From CSSED10-109M sp964349455 (GTDB taxonomy: Bacteria; Bacillota_I; Bacilli_A; RF39; UBA660), in NCBI GenBank assembly GCA_964349455.1, contig CAYGGG010000046.1, positions 1 through 5,998 of the forward strand: a DNA stretch of 5,998 nt, read 5' to 3'. Below are positions 4,979-5,998 of the stretch, one piece after another. The stretch's first letter is position 1; every line of letters begins with the position of its first letter. Under the pieces are notes generated by a model. It made no database searches and had not been told where the DNA came from. It saw only the letters and a list, made by a program, of their open reading frames with translations. Made by a program: the position numbers and the translations under genes.

Positions 4979-5998
4979 ATGTATTTATGTGAAATCAAAG
5001 CACATGGTTTTAAATCATTTGCAAACAGTACAAAAATTATTTTTGATCAAAAAATTACTGGGATTGTTGGTCCAAATGGGAGTGGCAAAAGTAATATTGT
5101 TGATGCAATAAAATGGGTATTGGGGGAGCAATCAGTTAAATCACTAAGAGGTGGTTATACAATGACTGATGTTATTTTTTCAGGTACTAAAGAAAAACCA
5201 CCAGCTAATGTCGCTAGTGTTTCGTTAGTCTTTAATAATGAAGAAAGATCAATCCCACTTGACTATGATCAAGTAGAATTTAAAAGAAAAGTATACCGTG
5301 ATGGTGAAAACGAATATTTTATTAATAATACAAAATGTCGTTTAAAAGATATTACTGATTTACTATTAGATAGTAATATGGCTAAAGAAAGTTTTAATAT
5401 AATTTCGCAAGGGAAAATTGATCAAATTATTAATCATAAACCAGTTGACCGGAAAATTGTTTTTGAAGAAGCAGCCGGTGTTTTAAAATACAAAAAAAAG
5501 AAAGAAGAGGCACTTCGTAAATTAGAAAAAACAAATGAAAATTTAAACCGGGTTCAAGATATAATGATTGAAATTGAAGATCGCCTAAAGCCCTTAACTA
5601 AAGAAAAATCAAAAGCATTAAATTATTTAAAATATAAAGAAGAATTAAATGCCAAAGAAATAGCACTGCTTGCACATGATATTGACGAAATGAATTATCG
5701 TTATCAATCAATAAAAGAAAGTTTTAAACAATTATCAGAAAAGCAATTAATGTTGGATAATCAAAATATATTATTAGATGAAACTCAAAAGAGTTTATTA
5801 GAAAAAACAAATTTGGATTTAATAGAGTCAAGAAAACAATTAATCGAAAAAATAAAGCTTAGTGAACAATTAAATAGTAAAAAACAAATATTAATTGAAC
5901 GCAAAAAATATCAAATAGATACTAAAGAATTAGAAATTAAAGTAATTGCTTTAAAAGAAGAATTATTAGAAACTGAAAATCAAATCAAACTATTAGAG
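4979..5998 (+). CDS. smc: Chromosome partition/condensation ATPase SMC (N-terminal 340 residues, partial)
   Basis: SMC dimers with ScpA/ScpB load at parS sites and extrude DNA loops to organise and separate sister chromosomes. The reading frame is open from ATG 4979 to the window edge. The N-terminal head is clear: GFKSF (10-14), Walker A GPNGSGKS (31-38), WVLGEQS (46-52), LRGG with the conserved Arg57 at the ATP site, FINNTKCRLKDI (114-125), and the Q-loop in IISQGKIDQI (141-150, Gln144). FEEAAGVLKYK then marks the exit from the head, and from about residue 170 the sequence is a Lys/Glu/Leu-rich coiled coil, the first arm of the rod. The hinge, second arm and C-terminal head with signature and Walker B would lie beyond the window. 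Nothing in the visible part is abnormal. Confidence 0.97.
   Translation, partial: MYLCEIKAHGFKSFANSTKIIFDQKITGIVGPNGSGKSNIVDAIKWVLGEQSVKSLRGGYTMTDVIFSGTKEKPPANVASVSLVFNNEERSIPLDYDQVEFKRKVYRDGENEYFINNTKCRLKDITDLLLDSNMAKESFNIISQGKIDQIINHKPVDRKIVFEEAAGVLKYKKKKEEALRKLEKTNENLNRVQDIMIEIEDRLKPLTKEKSKALNYLKYKEELNAKEIALLAHDIDEMNYRYQSIKESFKQLSEKQLMLDNQNILLDETQKSLLEKTNLDLIESRKQLIEKIKLSEQLNSKKQILIERKKYQIDTKELEIKVIALKEELLETENQIKLLE

Noticed and set aside
1..5998. Mobile elements, CRISPR arrays, defence genes
   Set aside because: No transposase, integrase, direct-repeat array or defence-type domain is visible; apart from the hypothetical gene every coding region is a conserved housekeeping family.

Overview
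The window reads as a slice of a very AT-rich, low-GC Gram-positive chromosome (Bacilli/Erysipelotrichia/Acholeplasma-like). The evidence is the strong A/T bias, AGGTG/AGGAG-type ribosome binding sites, and proteins that resemble Firmicute versions. TGA is used as a stop (dtd) and Trp is encoded by TGG, so this is the standard bacterial code and not a UGA=Trp Mycoplasma. All genes are on the + strand and packed tightly.

Region 1 (1-3445) is a translation-quality/aminoacylation operon. The last codons of an upstream gene (probably relA) overlap dtd (D-aminoacyl-tRNA deacylase) by ATGA. Then come hisS (histidyl-tRNA synthetase, 4-nt gap) and aspS (aspartyl-tRNA synthetase, overlapping hisS by 14 nt). 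There is no space for T-box leaders between them. An AT-rich hairpin with a T run overlaps the aspS stop codon and probably ends the operon.

Region 2 (about 3468-4306) has a perfect extended -10 promoter and a TtcA-like PP-loop tRNA-thiolation gene. As sequenced this gene is frameshifted. The N-terminal 11 codons and the rest lie in different frames, joined at a run of six A residues. Adding one A restores a normal-looking 271-residue protein.

Region 3 (about 4299-4504) contains a second perfect extended -10 promoter, embedded in the end of the ttcA-like gene, and a structured non-coding RNA of about 175 nt. It has a long 5'/3' closing stem, a large internal bubble with a hairpin in its 3' strand, and a U tract at the end. 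This is the architecture of 6S RNA, and 6S RNA is found next to aspS in Bacillus, so I call it a candidate ssrS.

Region 4 (4505-5998) has an unrecognised 153-residue protein, whose ribosome binding site abuts the RNA terminator. It is followed after 12 nt by the first 340 codons of smc (chromosome condensation ATPase), which runs off the window. These two genes have no visible promoter of their own and may depend on read-through from the ttcA/6S region.

I see no mobile elements, CRISPR arrays, tRNA or rRNA genes. The window is mostly conserved housekeeping DNA; the points of interest are the frameshift, the candidate 6S RNA and the layout around it.
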